A DNA stretch of 64,000 nucleotides, from contig NC_056538.1 of the NCBI RefSeq assembly GCF_910596095.1, positions 17,718,501 through 17,782,500 of the forward strand, read 5' to 3'. Position numbers and translations under genes: made by a program. The notes beneath the pieces were generated by a model, which worked only from the letters and a program-made list of their open reading frames with translations, did not search any database and was not told the origin of the DNA. The DNA comes from Thunnus maccoyii (Eukaryota; Chordata; Actinopteri; Scombriformes; Scombridae). Positions 40,221 to 57,527 of the stretch are shown here, one piece after another. Position 1 is the first letter of the stretch. Each line of letters opens with the position of its first letter.

Positions 40221-40812
40221 CAAGTCTGTCTTTAAAAAAATAGTCAGGTGCCCAAATGAACACTGACAGGTTTTTCTTGCCATAGTCATTCCTGCTGTTC
40301 ATACTGGCCATAGAAGATTCCTTCATAAAGCACTTACAATGAAAGGGATGGGAGCCTCCACAAGCCTCCCTTTGTGCAAAAATATATTTAAAGTTTATCT
40401 GAAGCTACATGAAGCTTCAGTCGTCCAAATGAGTCAAAAATCCAGTAGATATCTTTAAACGTTACAGTCTTTTTGGTGCCAAAGTTCCTCTTTTTGTTCC
40501 TTCCACTGCAGCTCAACAGGGAAACACAAAGGGGGAATTTGATGCTAAACACCGTAAATGTGGCAGATATCCAGATATTGACATGACTAACTCAGACTGC
40601 TAAAGCTTCATATAAGCTTCAGATAAACTTTTAAATGCATTTTTGCACAAGATGACTGTGTGGACACACTGTGGATTTTGGCCCCCGTCACTTACAATGA
40701 AAGCACATTTGGGATCTTTTAATAGCCAGTATGAACAAGAAGAATGATTACTGTTAGGAAAACCTCTTTCAGTGTTTATATGGGCAGCTGACTGTTGTCT
40801 TAAGACAGACTA
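40221..40812. mobile_element. Long-inverted-repeat element, family D (copy 2)
   Basis: Starts AAGTCTGTCTTT and includes TAGTCAGGTGCCCAAATGAA; the right arm ends CAGCTGACTGTTGTCTTAAG then ACAGACT, the inverted match. Same internal text as the copy at 38560. About 590 bases, upstream of the PSPH promoter. Confidence 0.75.
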
Positions 40813-41435
40813 GAAAAATTGAGAACCTATCCTTTAATTGTTGAAAAGACATTTTTTCAATTTATTTCTTTAAAAATAAACTAGTCTGGTGCTCATCATC
40901 CTCATGCATAGAGGTGGATGAGGCTAAAAATTCAGTTGTTCATTTATCTCTTTGTACTTATGGGGTCAATTAAACACAAATTATTTTTTTTCTAACATTG
41001 TAATCAGTAGGTGATTTGTTAACTTTTAAAAGGGGAGGTGGCCCAATAGGACTGCAGGATTATCATATACACGTAGCCTAATTTTTGATATCATAATTGT
41101 GATTTTAATTTCTTTTTAATAGAACTGCTATTACGCTAAATACATGTTTTGTGTAGGCCTATTCTTTTCTGGATGTGGACATTTTAATAATGCTTATTTT
41201 TCAAAACACACCATAGTTTTGACGGTATAAAATTTCAGGGGTTGTCAACCTTCCGATTATTTAAAAATCTCCAAGGGCCAACTTCCCAAATAAATAAGAA
41301 AAAAAAAACATGACAAAAAAGTAGAAAAAATAAACTGGGCTATACATATGTTATACCCATAATGACAAAAATAAACATTGTGCTTATTCTGCAGTGAGAC
41401 ACTAGGGCTTTCTTCTGGGAAATAATGAGATCAGG

Positions 41436-43119
41436 TCATGGTGGAATGGGTGAGGGGCTGACATGCAGAGAAGCATTTAAAGTTGCTTTCAGTTTGATCC
41501 TTGCCTTTGATTTTGTGACAGTAACAATGGAAAACCCTGACTCATAGAAATAGGCTGTGGTGAAAGGTAACAGAAATTTGATTGCCTGTTTTGACAGAGA
41601 GGGATATTGACTGGCAGCCAGTCTCCATAATGAAGCAAGGTCAACTTGTGTGAGCTGAAGCTTCAGGCTGCCGTCTGCTGATAGTTCCATCAGTTCATTT
41701 TCCAACACAGTGGACAGAGCCATGTCTTTTGAAGCAGGAGCCACAGAGAAAGGGTCCAAAGTCCAAAGATTTCCATGTTGTGGGTCTTCTGGGAAGTAGT
41801 CTGGAAACTTTCCTGACAACTGAGTCAAATGATGGGTTACAGCACTTGGACATGTTGACATGAGGAGAGGCTTCCAAAGTTTTACTTAGGAGTGAAAACA
41901 TGTCAAATCATCCCTCCTTGACTCTTCTGTTACAAAGAATATGTTTTTTCTTGAAGCCTTCAATTCTGTCTGAAAACCAAAAACCTTGTGCCTTGCATTG
42001 ATGTATTGAGCTGATCTGACTGGCCAAATATATCTGATCAGTAGGCTAGTTTTGCACAAAAGTTACCATCGGTGTAATGCTCTGCAAGAGGGGAGTGCTG
42101 CTCTTCCAGAAATGTGTGCACTTCTTTTCTCGGTTCAAAAAGGCGATTAAGCACACATCCTGTTGAAAACCACCTTACTTCAATCTGGCACCAGAGCTGA
42201 AAATGATTTGCATCAAGTCTTTCACACAGAGCAGCAAAACAACTTGAGTTGAGTGCATTTTTCTTGTTAGCGTTAACAGTTTTCACAGTCACATTCATGA
42301 ATTCATGCAGTTCTTGTGACCTCTGTTTAGACCCCCCCATGTAAAAAAAAAACAAAAAAAAAAACGGTGCGTCCTCTTGACGTCTGGCGCCCTCTCTTGA
42401 ATCTGTTTGACAACACTACAATGTATTCCTGTCATTGATGCAGCCCCGTCTACACGGTATTTCAAGGCCTTTTTCGGTGAAGTAATCATCAAAGCAGCAG
42501 TACATTCCGTTATCTGCTGTTATTCTGATGGGAAGCTCTTTGCAAAACAGTAGATCCTAGCGATGGTTACTGTTCCTGCAGTATCTTACAAAAACTAACA
42601 ATAAAGCGGCACTGCTAACGTCAGTCAACTCGACTAGCTGTATCACAAAATATGGGACTGCCTTTATTACTTCCACAAGTTGGTGACTCTCGGCGCATAT
42701 GCACAGCGTTGGGCAAAATAAGCTCCTCTGAGGTCGTAAAGGGTTGCTAGCTACGAGGAGCGACCACATAGCTAGCTGTCAAAGTGGCTTTTGACTGAGT
42801 TGTTAATGTTGGTAATGTTGTGATGACTTTCTGTTGTGTCTGAAGCCCGTCCCTTTTCCTTGGGAAAGATTCTTTCGTTTTCCCAACGCATCCCGGGTGT
42901 TTTGTGCTTAAGTGTCATGCTGGAGCTTCAATGGTTTTAGCGCCTCATTTGACAGGATTCATTCAACATACTCTGCTTTCGGCTCAGCATCACCGCCTGC
43001 CATTATGAATCCAAATGTAATGTATTCAGACTTATATTTGCTCACCACACGCTTTGGAGCTTTTACTGGCGCAGGGTTATCTCCCACATCACTTTTTCCT
43101 TTCAAACACTGATCCATTT
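41436..43119 (-). pseudogene. Broken ZBED5-like hAT transposase
   Basis: Minus-strand pieces in family order: N terminus from an ATG at about 43119 (MDQCLKGKSD, then SKYKSEYITFGF); a region with SHQLVEVIKAVPYF; YRVDGAASMTGIHCSVVKQI, the conserved Asp-Gly region followed by the C/H pattern of hAT domain; ERLDANHFQLW and EVRWFSTGCVLNRLFE with the R-W pair; SPLAEHYTDGNFCAKLAYLTD-like text; and the C terminus with YPSLSKQAIKFLLPF and ESGFS, the hAT dimerisation region. These match SCAN/ZBED5-like proteins derived from Buster-type hAT transposons, normally 600-700 residues. Several frame changes and stops break it into at least five pieces, and a typical BED finger was not seen. This is a plain DNA transposon relic. 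Terminal repeats were not located with confidence. Confidence 0.8.
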
Positions 43120-43385
43120 TGTGTCGCTGAATCCAACGTTAGCTAGCTAACAGGGCCTCTAACGTTACCTGTCCTGATTAGTGGTGATATTCAAACGTAA
43201 CTGCTTATTAAAATTATGCATTTTAACTTGACGTTTTTTTTTTTAATTTATGTGCATTCTTGGGTACATTTAGATTTAAAAATAACTAGCTTTTTTAATT
43301 ACAAAAAATAATAATTCTTAATTTCAATCTAACCATTTGGTAGTGCTATAGTACCACTGCCTCTGCGGCCCACTAGATGGCGCTC

Positions 43386-43500
43386 TCTGTGAATGGCTGC
43401 CTTAAAGAACCAGTGTGTAAGATTTAGTGGCATCCAGCGGTGAGATTGCAGATTGCAACCAACTGAATACTCCTCCCCTCTCCCTCCCCTTCCAAGCTTA
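43386..43500. repeat. Common teleost interspersed repeat fragment
   Basis: AAAGAACCAGTGTGTAAGAT followed by TTAGTGGCATCCAGCGGTGA and GATTGCAACCAACTGAATAC is a phrase I recognise as very frequent in spiny-rayed fish. Its other end was not found, so it may be truncated or run on to about 43600. Confidence 0.55.
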
Positions 43501-45164
43501 TGTATTTTCAGCAGCACAGACACTACTGAATAATCATAGAAACATTATAGAAATATTATAATACTGCAGGCAGCAGCATGTCTCTATGATCCTCTCACTC
43601 TTCCGCGACTACATGTTGCTACTTGTCACTTTGATCCTGAGGGTGACACTACTCTATAGAGTATATAGGCTACAATATAGTATAGAATTAAGTATTTATA
43701 ATATGTAGCTTAGAGAATATTATAGATCTAAGACAAACTGACAAAAGGGCAGGACTGAGAGAAAAAGGTGTAACTACAAATCCGTCTGTTCCTTCAGCAC
43801 CACAGACAGTGCCATGGATTTATCAATACACAGCACAGTTAGGCTACTGATATTTCAGAGCCATGATTGGGGCCATAGATTCTAACTTGCAGAAACCCCA
43901 AAGGATCAATGAATCAGGCAGACTAGACTGATATATTCAACTATACAACCCCTCTGCCCCTGCACTCTCTCTTCTACCTGGGGATGGAGAGGGGGAATGG
44001 CAGGTTAAAAAGGGGGAAGCATTTTGGTCATTTTGCTAACAAGTGGGATGACATCCCCCCCCCCCCCCCCCCTCAAATCGCCTACTGCTAATGCCTTAAA
44101 TATTTGTACTTGGGATCTTTGATATTAAAAAGATTAACAAAAACTGTCCCACTTACAGGAGCCAAATCAGTAGTCAGTCATGAGGAGAGGCACTGAAGTA
44201 AAGATACAAGAGATCAAGGAAAGATAATGTAATTCTAAAATAAATAAATATGTAAATACACTCAAATACAGATGCATCCAAAAATAATAACAGTGTAAGC
44301 ATTTTTCATTTTGGACTTCAACCAAGAGGATTCATGTTTTTTTTTTTGTTGAATATTGCAGTATTTAGTCTATGTTCATCTTGGAATAATTAAATACTTT
44401 TAAAATCACACACCAAAAAAAATGTATGACAAACTAGAAATATAACCAACCTACAACAAATGGGTATTCATACAACAGTTCATATTGGAGCTAGTCAACT
44501 TGCAGGACTATAACAACAACAACAATAATAATAATGATGATGATAATAATAATAATAATAATAAGAAGAAGAGTTAACATGAAAAGCCTTCCTGAATAGA
44601 GAGATTTTTAGGCCTTTTTCAAAGGCTACATACACGTAGAGCAGAAATACTAGATATTCTATACTAGAAAAGAATTCTAGATAATGAGATTATATGGGAA
44701 AGTTGAAATGCATAATCAAATCTGAAATTATGATGAGATGGCAGAATCAGTGAGATAATAAAAAGACTGGACTGATTTTTTTTAAGTATTCAAATGAAAG
44801 ATGGAATACGAAAGTTTACTTTATATTTTAAGATTGGGTACACATGTTTAAACAGTACTCTCTTTTTAAATTAAGCCAAAAAAGGCAGATGTGATTACTG
44901 TGACCAACAACAAGCTCTTGAGATGGTTTGCCAAAGTTTGATTTTAAAAAAAATTCTTCAAACCAATCTAAAAGCTTATCACATTCTCCAGTCCAGAAGG
45001 TGGCGGTAATGCGCTTGAAGCTGTTTCCAATGCCATCAAGAGGAAGAGGGATCGCGTGTAGATGGTAATCCTAGATTTGCGCAACTCTCGCGTGATTTGT
45101 ACGCGTTTGTCATTGTACAAAATGATTATGTTTTGTGATGATGATAAAACTTTGGCTAGTGTCT
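43501..45164. other. Gene-free stretch with simple repeats
   Basis: No exon supported. Contains a poly-C tract of about 18 bases at 44056-44073 and an AAC/AAT/GAT trinucleotide mosaic at about 44510-44573. Confidence 0.6.
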
Positions 45165-45240
45165 GGTTAGGTTTCGGCACAAAAACACTTGGTAATGGTC
45201 AGGGAAAGATCATGGTTTGGGGTTAAAATGGTCACTCTCG
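45165..45240. repeat. Fragment related to the repeat at 13.9-14.4 kb
   Basis: CAGGGAAAGATCATGGTTTG with GGTTTCGGCACAAAAACACT is the opposite-strand form of the text near 14190-14245. It lies directly upstream of the spliced unit that starts near 45378 and may contribute to its promoter. Confidence 0.5.
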
Positions 45241-45377
45241 CGAGATCCTTTGCAAATTTAGGGTTACCATCTGGACACGAACGGGAAGTGGAAGAGGAGG
45301 AGGAGGAAGAAGGAGGCAACGAAGCGAACACTCGAAGCCGGTGCTGAGGAGCAAGTTGACCCTCAGTGAACATAAGA

Positions 45378-47660
45378 TGTCGTCGACGTTTGTTTTAAAA
45401 CCTTATCTGAGTCCAAAGGGAGCGAGCAAGGGGATAATGTGAGTTTTCATACATGCATGTCAGTATAATTACCTTTTTCTAGCATGCGTTAGCTTGCTTT
45501 AGCTTTAGCATGCTTTGAAACGCATGTGGTGCAACACGTGTAGAAGTGTTGGTTATAGTTTTTTAATCAGATAGTATTGAACTGAGCTTTGTCTATTTAA
45601 CACTACGATGCTTATGCTGGTTATTAACCAGCTCGTACAGACCTGAGAGCAGGAACATGTGATTAGGATGGATTGTTTCAATACTACCTTAAGTTATGAT
45701 AGTCTTAAAACTTACCTGGAAAAATTACAGAACCATTTTAGTGGAATTATGCTCTCAATGATTAATTACTTGTGTACCTTTTTTTTTTGTTTGTTTTTGT
45801 GACCATACCTCCAGATGACACTAGAGGCCTGAACTCCAACCTGCTCATAATGGAGGATATCCCGTCCAGAAACACAGACCTTCATGTTGCAGAGGTGAGA
45901 AGGAGCAGATATCCAATGTATCTTTATCACATAGGTTTCTCATTATACGGGAAGGTACACATTAAACAATTCCTTGTCAAGTCAGCAAAATAACGAGCAG
46001 AGGCACATGTGTTCAGAGTTTAATTGCTGTGAATATGTTTCTCTCTGAAGGTCTCATGCCTTCTCTGAAGATGAGATGGTTGACCTTTACAGGGCCAAGA
46101 GAAGAAAAATGGAGAGGTAACTAATTTAATAACATGTATTTAAATGCATGGCCGAATTCTGTTTTACTCTTGAAATAGTAAATGCAGTCAGACACCATGC
46201 TAAATTATAGTTTTCACACACTGACTCAACAACAGGATGAGAGCACTTGTTATGTGGCTCATCCTTATGTCAGAGTGAATACAGCAACATGTGATTAGCA
46301 TGAATATGTGACACTTTTAGGGCTGCAACTAATGATTATTTTCATTATCAATTAATCTGGCGGTTATTTTCTTGATTTTAATCGATTAGTTGTTTGGTAC
46401 ATAAAATGGTGAAAAACGTCAACCATGTTTTCCCAAAGCCCAAGGTGATGTACTTAAATGTTTTGTTTTGTCCTGACCAACAGTCCACAACCCAAAGATA
46501 TTCAGTTTACTGTCATAGAAGACTAAAGAAACAAGAAAATGTTCACATTTAAAAAGCTGAAATTAAAGAATTTCCTCTTAAAAAATGACTCAAAATAGTT
46601 GACAACCAATCTATTAATCGATTAATCGGTGCAGCTCTAGACACTTTGCACGTGATTCTGTCTTGCAAGGCTGCAACTGATTAAAATTTTCATTGATAAG
46701 TAAGGCAACCAAATACTACTAGATATTTTGGTCAATTAATAGTTTAGTCGGCAACAAATGCCCATCACAAGTCCACTTAATTAACTGTTGAAGCAGAAAA
46801 TCTTTGCATTTGTGAAGATATATTCTTTACTTGATGATAAATAACTAAAAATGACAGAAATTCAGCACCGTTTTACTTCTTGAGAGGTGAACTCTGGTGT
46901 GTGTCTCTCTCTGTTATATTTCTTGCGTATGTTTAAACAACCTATAACAATATGTTATCAGGCAAATTCAGCTTATAGACTCTTTTATTCCTGTTTCGTT
47001 CCAGGACATAAAGACATATATTTATGGACCCAGAGAAAAGAGGCTGCCAGGACTGATCTCCAGGCTGTGAAGAATGGCCTGAGGATGGTATGTTTGTACA
47101 AACACTGTCATACAAAGACATGCAACATAATTATTGTTCATAAAAATATAAAAGTTGCCACTCAGGCATGGCAGAATTCTGTACCAGCTCTTTGTGGTGG
47201 ATACAGTCAGACACCATGCAAAAGTCTCGCCTCATTCCTACTAAATGACTGGATGAGTGCTTGCCTCAGCCTCACCCAACTGTACGGGAACGAGTACAAT
47301 TATACACTCTGAAATTGAAGACACTGCTCTGCCAGCATTCCTGTTAGTCTCGTATTAATTACTCTCGCCTGTTAAATGCTTCAGCAGATCCAACAGCCAT
47401 TCTGAAGCGGGACTGTGGAAAAACTATCACAGGGGGAAAAAACTCCTTCACTCTCGGTAAGAACATTAAAATGAACGATCATTTAAACTAATGGCACGCT
47501 TTGTGATGTGTTTAACAGATTTTTCTCTTTTCTTTTTCACCCACAGCACTGTGATGGAAATGAAAGCAGAATGTTGTTCTAACAGAGCTGCTGTCTGCCT
47601 TCTGATGATTGTTTATACTTGAAGATGTGAATGTATCTCATTCCTTTTTTTGGTAATAAA
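45378..47660 (+). other. Spliced transcription unit, product not identified
   Basis: A GC-rich, CG-containing region at 45230-45380 is followed by an ATG at 45378 (MSSTFVLKPYLSPKGASKGI) and a series of consensus splice sites: donor at about 45437 (GTGAGT), acceptor near 45824-45836 with donor at 45896 (GTGAGA), acceptor/donor around 46051-46116 (GTAACT), 47005-47087 (GTATGT), 47391-47459 (GTAAGA), a last acceptor near 47547, and AATAAA at 47655-47660. Two readings compete. In one, a chain beginning at 45378 stays open for about 97 codons if the second acceptor lies just before GCCTGAAC. In another, pieces such as NSNLLIMEDIPSRNTDLHVA and SHAFSEDEMVDLYRAKRRKM look more protein-like but need an alternative donor. 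I recognise no family. It could be a small-protein gene or a non-coding RNA gene. Confidence 0.5.
46318..46640. mobile_element. Small DNA transposon, family B (copy 3)
   Basis: Starts TAGGGCTGCAACTAATGATT and ends CGATTAATCGGTGCAGCTCTAG, inverted ends of about 20 bases or more, with GAAAAACGTCAACCATG and CCCAAAGATATTCAG inside. Sits in an intron of the unidentified spliced unit. A further decayed relative follows at about 46669-46760 (GGCTGCAACTGATTAAAATT). Confidence 0.75.
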
Positions 47661-48059
47661 CTTGTAACTCTGTTCATAATGGGTCACGTGTATTTGATTT
47701 CTAAGTTAAGCTTAAAGATGTTGGAGAAACACAGAAATACACTTAAAATTAAAAAGCACCTTACACAAATAACAAAGCTTGGGTGTTACATGAAATGCAA
47801 ATTTTTAATAAATAAAGCCATTGCATACAATTCCTTCAAAGTGCTATCATCTTAAAAACTTCTAATGAAGTTGTCAGTCTAGTACAGTACATCATGCATA
47901 TTGACCAAATAGCCACACAGTACACAGATATCTACGTCTAACGCCATTTCAAGTATGCAGATTCTCGTTCATTTTCCTGTCAGGCAAATTAAAGTTTTGT
48001 TTATTTTGCTTTGGCTCCTGTAAAGAGCCAAGTCTTCAGTTCTGAAAAGAGTAACCTGT
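47661..48059. other. No feature recognised
   Basis: Intergenic, AT-rich; nothing supported. Confidence 0.5.
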
Positions 48060-48380
48060 TTACACAAATGAAATTATAATTAGTATCTGCTTATCCTCTA
48101 GAGGGTTGCAGGGGGAGCTGGAGCCAATCTCAGCTGACATTGGGTGACAGGCGGGGTACACTTTGGACAGGTCGCTGTCAATCACAGGGCTAACAGGTAG
48201 ACAGACATTCACACCTACAGGCAATTTAGAGTCACCAATTAACCTAACCGGCATGTTTCTGGTCTGTTGGAGGAAACCGCAGTACCCAGAGAGAACCCAT
48301 GCAGGTACTGGGAGAACATGCAAACTCCACACAGAAAGGCCCCAACTGGCTGGTGGTTTCCAACCCACCAGCCAGTTAAT
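48060..48380. mobile_element. Widespread teleost interspersed repeat
   Basis: Contains TGCAGGGGGAGCTGGAGCCA, TTTAGAGTCACCAATTAACC, GAGAACATGCAAACTCCACA and CAGAAAGGCCC, phrases that occur thousands of times in fish genomes and often appear as spurious protein predictions. The open frames on both strands here come from this repeat. I do not assign a class with confidence. Confidence 0.7.
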
Positions 48381-48894
48381 ATAATAAAATTTAAATCTAC
48401 ATATATTTGCATTTTGAACACATTTGAAATTAAAATTTCACACTTAGACAAATGCTTGTGAATAAAGCCGCAGATCACTAAAAGATAAAAGTGGATCTTA
48501 TGAAATATGAACAGTGCTACATAGTGTAAAACAGTTTGTCTCTTTGATAATATCAAGGAGTGGCTGCTTCCATCAATGAAAGAATAATATAGTTTTAAGA
48601 GAAGAGTTTCTCTCAAAATTTTTACCATTATCTGTTATTTTATCAGTAATTTTTTGTCTACCATTAGGACAAGTCCAGGTAAAATGTTAAATAGTGAAAT
48701 ATCTTCTCAGTGGTGTTCCTGTAGATGTCACTCTGCAGTTCTTGGGTAAAACATTTACACTGTAGTAACAATACTCATTTTTTATATGAGAAAATAAGCC
48801 CCCTGGTAGAGGTCAGTTATATTTTGCCATTTCATTTCTTTTTTTCATAATGGGGAAGGGTACAAAAGTCACACTGAGCAGAAGTGTCTCCATA

Positions 48895-49270
48895 TTAAAG
48901 GTATAGTAAGCAGGATTTTCCTAAAAAAAAACCCCAATGTATAGACTCATACAAAGATACTCCCTCTCGTGGTGGTGTTATTATTATTTTGCTGTGCTCG
49001 AGATGTCTCTGATCTCTGTCTCTGTGTCATGGATGTATAAAGAGCTGCAGGTCTTTGTGTCTGACCGAGGCGGGGCTGAGCTACACACACACAGAGCAGA
49101 GAGGCCACAGCGGACAGGATGAAGCCCTGCATTCACACAAAATCCAGCAATGCCGCACCTTCCCGCAGGGTTGTACGGGTTTACTTGTACTTTAGAACGT
49201 AATGGCCATGAATCAATCAGAAAATAAAATTTTATCTATCTGATCCATGCCTTTGTTCTCGCCAGCGCCA

Positions 49271-49301
<31 letters not shown>

Positions 49302-49389
49302 ACTTGCTCATTGAGCCAGGGAGGAGGGCCTAACTAATGTTGTGTATTTACAAACACCAACCAACAAATCCTGCGTAGTATACCTTTAA
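48895..49389. mobile_element. 0.5 kb DNA transposon downstream of PHKG1
   Basis: Left end TTAAAGGTATAGTAAGCAGG and right end CCTGCGTAGTATACCTTTAA are inverted repeats of about 24 bases with two or three mismatches. Length about 495 bases. A CT-rich simple repeat lies inside at about 49269-49302. Its right end is 36 bases past the PHKG1 stop, so it probably forms part of that gene's 3' untranslated region. Confidence 0.75.
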
Positions 49390-49424
49390 GCTCCAACAGA
49401 CCCGCCCTGAGGAACGACTGTTTA

Positions 49425-54814
<5,390 letters not shown>

Positions 54815-55597
54815 GATGGAGTGATGCTGAATCACCACCAAGGCAACACAACTGCTTACGGCTCACAACAGGCTGATGACAGACAAAGACAGTTTGTTCA
54901 GTAGAGCGATCTAGCTTTTCACTGACGCAACCATGGCAACTTACGGTCTGACAATCTCATCAGAGCTGGAAATTGAAGTATCTGAAGAAGAAATTTTGTA
55001 CAGATAGTTATGTTGATTTGTAGGTCCAGACTGAAATATCTCAACAGCTATTGGAAGCATTGCCATGATATTTTGTGTAGACATTCTTGGTCCTCTGAGG
55101 ATGAATCCCACTGACTTTAGTGATCACTTGACTTAAAGTCACCCTTGTCTCAAAAGTATGTTTTACTTATTGTTACTTGACATGAATGTTTGAGCTTCAG
55201 TGTGCAGGATAATGTATGTACAGAGTTTGAGACTAGAAGGGTGTTTTCACATTGATCTGCTGAAGGAAGAAAGTTTCTCTGCGCTCACTTTAAATCTCAG
55301 TTTAAGGCGTGTCCCTACGAGAATGATTTGTGACATCGCAACTGGTCTGGAGCCAATCATGTGCAAGTGTGCAACTTACTCCAGTGTGATGTGGAAACTT
55401 GAAGCCTCCCGTGCACAAATACTGAGAACGGACTTTCCTGTGAAGTAGGACACATCTTGTGTCCAGCAGTTAAAACATTTGGAAAAGTTCTGGTTTTCTC
55501 ATTAAGGTAGAAGGAGGAGATGTTATTTTAAGAATTTCTAGCTAGCTAACTGAACTTTTTTTTAATGGAAAAACAATATCAGACACAGCATTATTCA

Positions 55598-55683
55598 AAG
55601 CCCCTGAATTTCATCTTGGGCCACATTGCTATATTGGTACTTTAACTTAAGTAAAGGATCTGAGTACTTCTTCCACCACTGGT
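55598..55683. repeat. Fragment of the family seen at 62036-62885
   Basis: GTAAAGGATCTGAGTACTTC then TTCCACCACTG is the inverted form of the left end at 62038 (TACTGGAAGAAGTATTCAGATCC). Only the terminal part remains. It is followed by a short TGAAC pentanucleotide run at about 55683-55704. Confidence 0.7.
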
Positions 55684-55704
55684 GAACTGAACTGAACTGA
55701 ACTA

Positions 55705-56604
55705 GGCAATTGTATCTCCTTAGCAACCACACAAACATGCTGATGTTAGGGCTGTACAGTCCCTTGTTTTGTTAAATTGTGTAACCACCCCAAAAGTTGG
55801 TAGCAGTACAGATAGTACTTTGAATGCTCAGGAAACAGCAACAGTCTACACTTAATGAAAACTGCTATTCAGACAAGATAAACTGTTTTCTGTTTTTTTT
55901 ATCCCCAGATTTTCTTAATTCCAATGCAATTCATTAAAATCATTGCAGATGTAAAGATTTCTGATTTGTTTGAATATCTACAGTCCAGCTAAAGAGCCTC
56001 ATATAATGGTGAAAACAATGAACAAACTTTCCAACTTGATAGATATATATATATATAGTACATAGACTAAGGAACACAAGCAACAGACTTTCCTGTGGTT
56101 TAAATATTAAATTAATTCATCCCCTTAAAATGACTTATTTAATGCACATTTGACCTAATAACCTGTCAATTTAAAGCTTTAGGAGGTTTTAAGAGGTATA
56201 TTTTAGTTCTGTTCCCTAACTTGCCTTCAATTGCACTAAAATTACATTAAAGTGACACTAACTGAAATGTTTGAATAATATAAACTCTGTAGCGAAATAG
56301 CAAATCTGGATGACATTATTTTGATGGTTAATAAAAAGTAATACAATTAAAACATATTTTTAACAACTAAAAGTTATTTTAGCTTATATCAAGATATTAT
56401 TCAAGGGGCAAAACAGACTCAACTATCTTTGAGTATCTAAAAGTTATCGTCCCAAATTTAATATCATACCCAACATATCCTGAGGAGCAGACTAATAAAG
56501 CAATATGCCACAGTGTGAACTGGAGCTCCTTCTAAACCTCTGTCACTATTTGACCTTTTGCAGGCTCCAGTAAAGCAAAACAAATGAAGTAAAAACGCCT
56601 GGTC
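55705..56604. other. PHKG1 5' intron, no feature recognised
   Basis: AT-rich sequence between the first coding exon and the putative untranslated exon. A short (AT)n run lies at 56042-56056. Confidence 0.45.
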
Positions 56605-56610
56605 ACTCAC

Positions 56611-56680
56611 CGTGTCCAGTCCCGGTCAGTCCCTGTTGTGAAGGTTATCCATCATTAAACTCAAGTCTGTTCACAACGCG
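56611..56680 (-). other. phkg1: Probable PHKG1 5' untranslated exon
   Basis: On the minus strand CTGGACACG is followed by GTGAGTGACC (donor at 56605-56610), a consensus site oriented into PHKG1. The exon's upstream limit is not visible. Confidence 0.45.
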
Positions 56681-56803
56681 TAAAGAAGACGAACAAAAAG
56701 GATCCAGTCAAACTCTGCTACTGCAGTGGCTTCATGGGGCTGCTGCCATTGCAAAGGGTGAGCTCTAATGTCAGATGCCAAAAATAAATTGTTGCTTCTC
56801 AGG

Positions 56804-56823
56804 AAGCAGCAGCAGCAGCAGCA
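56804..56823. repeat. Short CAG repeat upstream of PHKG1
   Basis: About six consecutive AGC/CAG units just upstream of the likely first exon of PHKG1. Confidence 0.85.
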
Positions 56824-57446
56824 CTCTCTGTCCGCGTGTCCACACAAAAAACCAGAACCATGAAATAACACCCTGTAGCTCCTGCTCTCACCATGAGACA
56901 CTAAGAGAGACAAGGCTGCCCTTCATTACTCCATATACAACATTCAATTTGTGGATTTGTACTGAGACTGGAGTGACATGACAGGTGTTGGACCTCTGTG
57001 GTATCTCTGCTCTGTAGCTCTTAAATTCTAATGAAAGAAACACATGTAAAAATAGAAATGATTCTTCAAGAGTGTAATAATAGTATATAATCATATAATG
57101 TAGTCTATCTGAGGAAGCAGTGCATAAATCATCACACATCACAGTTGGTTTTTTTGGTCTTTATGACCCAAGTACTTTAATAGTTTTACTCCTTAACTTG
57201 TTACAAGCAAACTGTGGAGGTCTTGAAACTGGTGGCTCATCATGTTCAAACAATGCAGTTCATCTTGTGATATAATGTGTGTTTAAATTAAAGCACAGAA
57301 ATTAATTAAAAACAACTCAACTCAAAACACACAACACCAAATAAACATTATTTATAAGACTATGATTACAAGCTCTGCAGTACTCTCCTAAGAAATGAAT
57401 ATGTTGATGCCGTCTGATGATAAATCAACTGTCAAACTAAAGCATG

Positions 57447-57452
57447 TTTATT
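57447..57452 (-). terminator. chchd2: Polyadenylation signal of CHCHD2
   Basis: TTTATT on the plus strand is AATAAA on the minus strand, 76 bases beyond the CHCHD2 stop codon. Confidence 0.65.
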
Positions 57453-57527
57453 GATCTCTTAGTATCCAGTATGGCTCCTAAATGCAGCCTGTGTGCGCTC
57501 TTCAGCCTCCAGTTTTCTGTCTCCGTC

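Noticed and set aside
45378-47660. Assignment of the spliced unit to MRPS17 by position
   Set aside because: None of its readings resembles the uS17 fold sequence I know for MRPS17.
48163-48461. Apparent proteins on both strands with a conserved look
   Set aside because: They are translations of a widespread interspersed repeat that is often mispredicted as protein.
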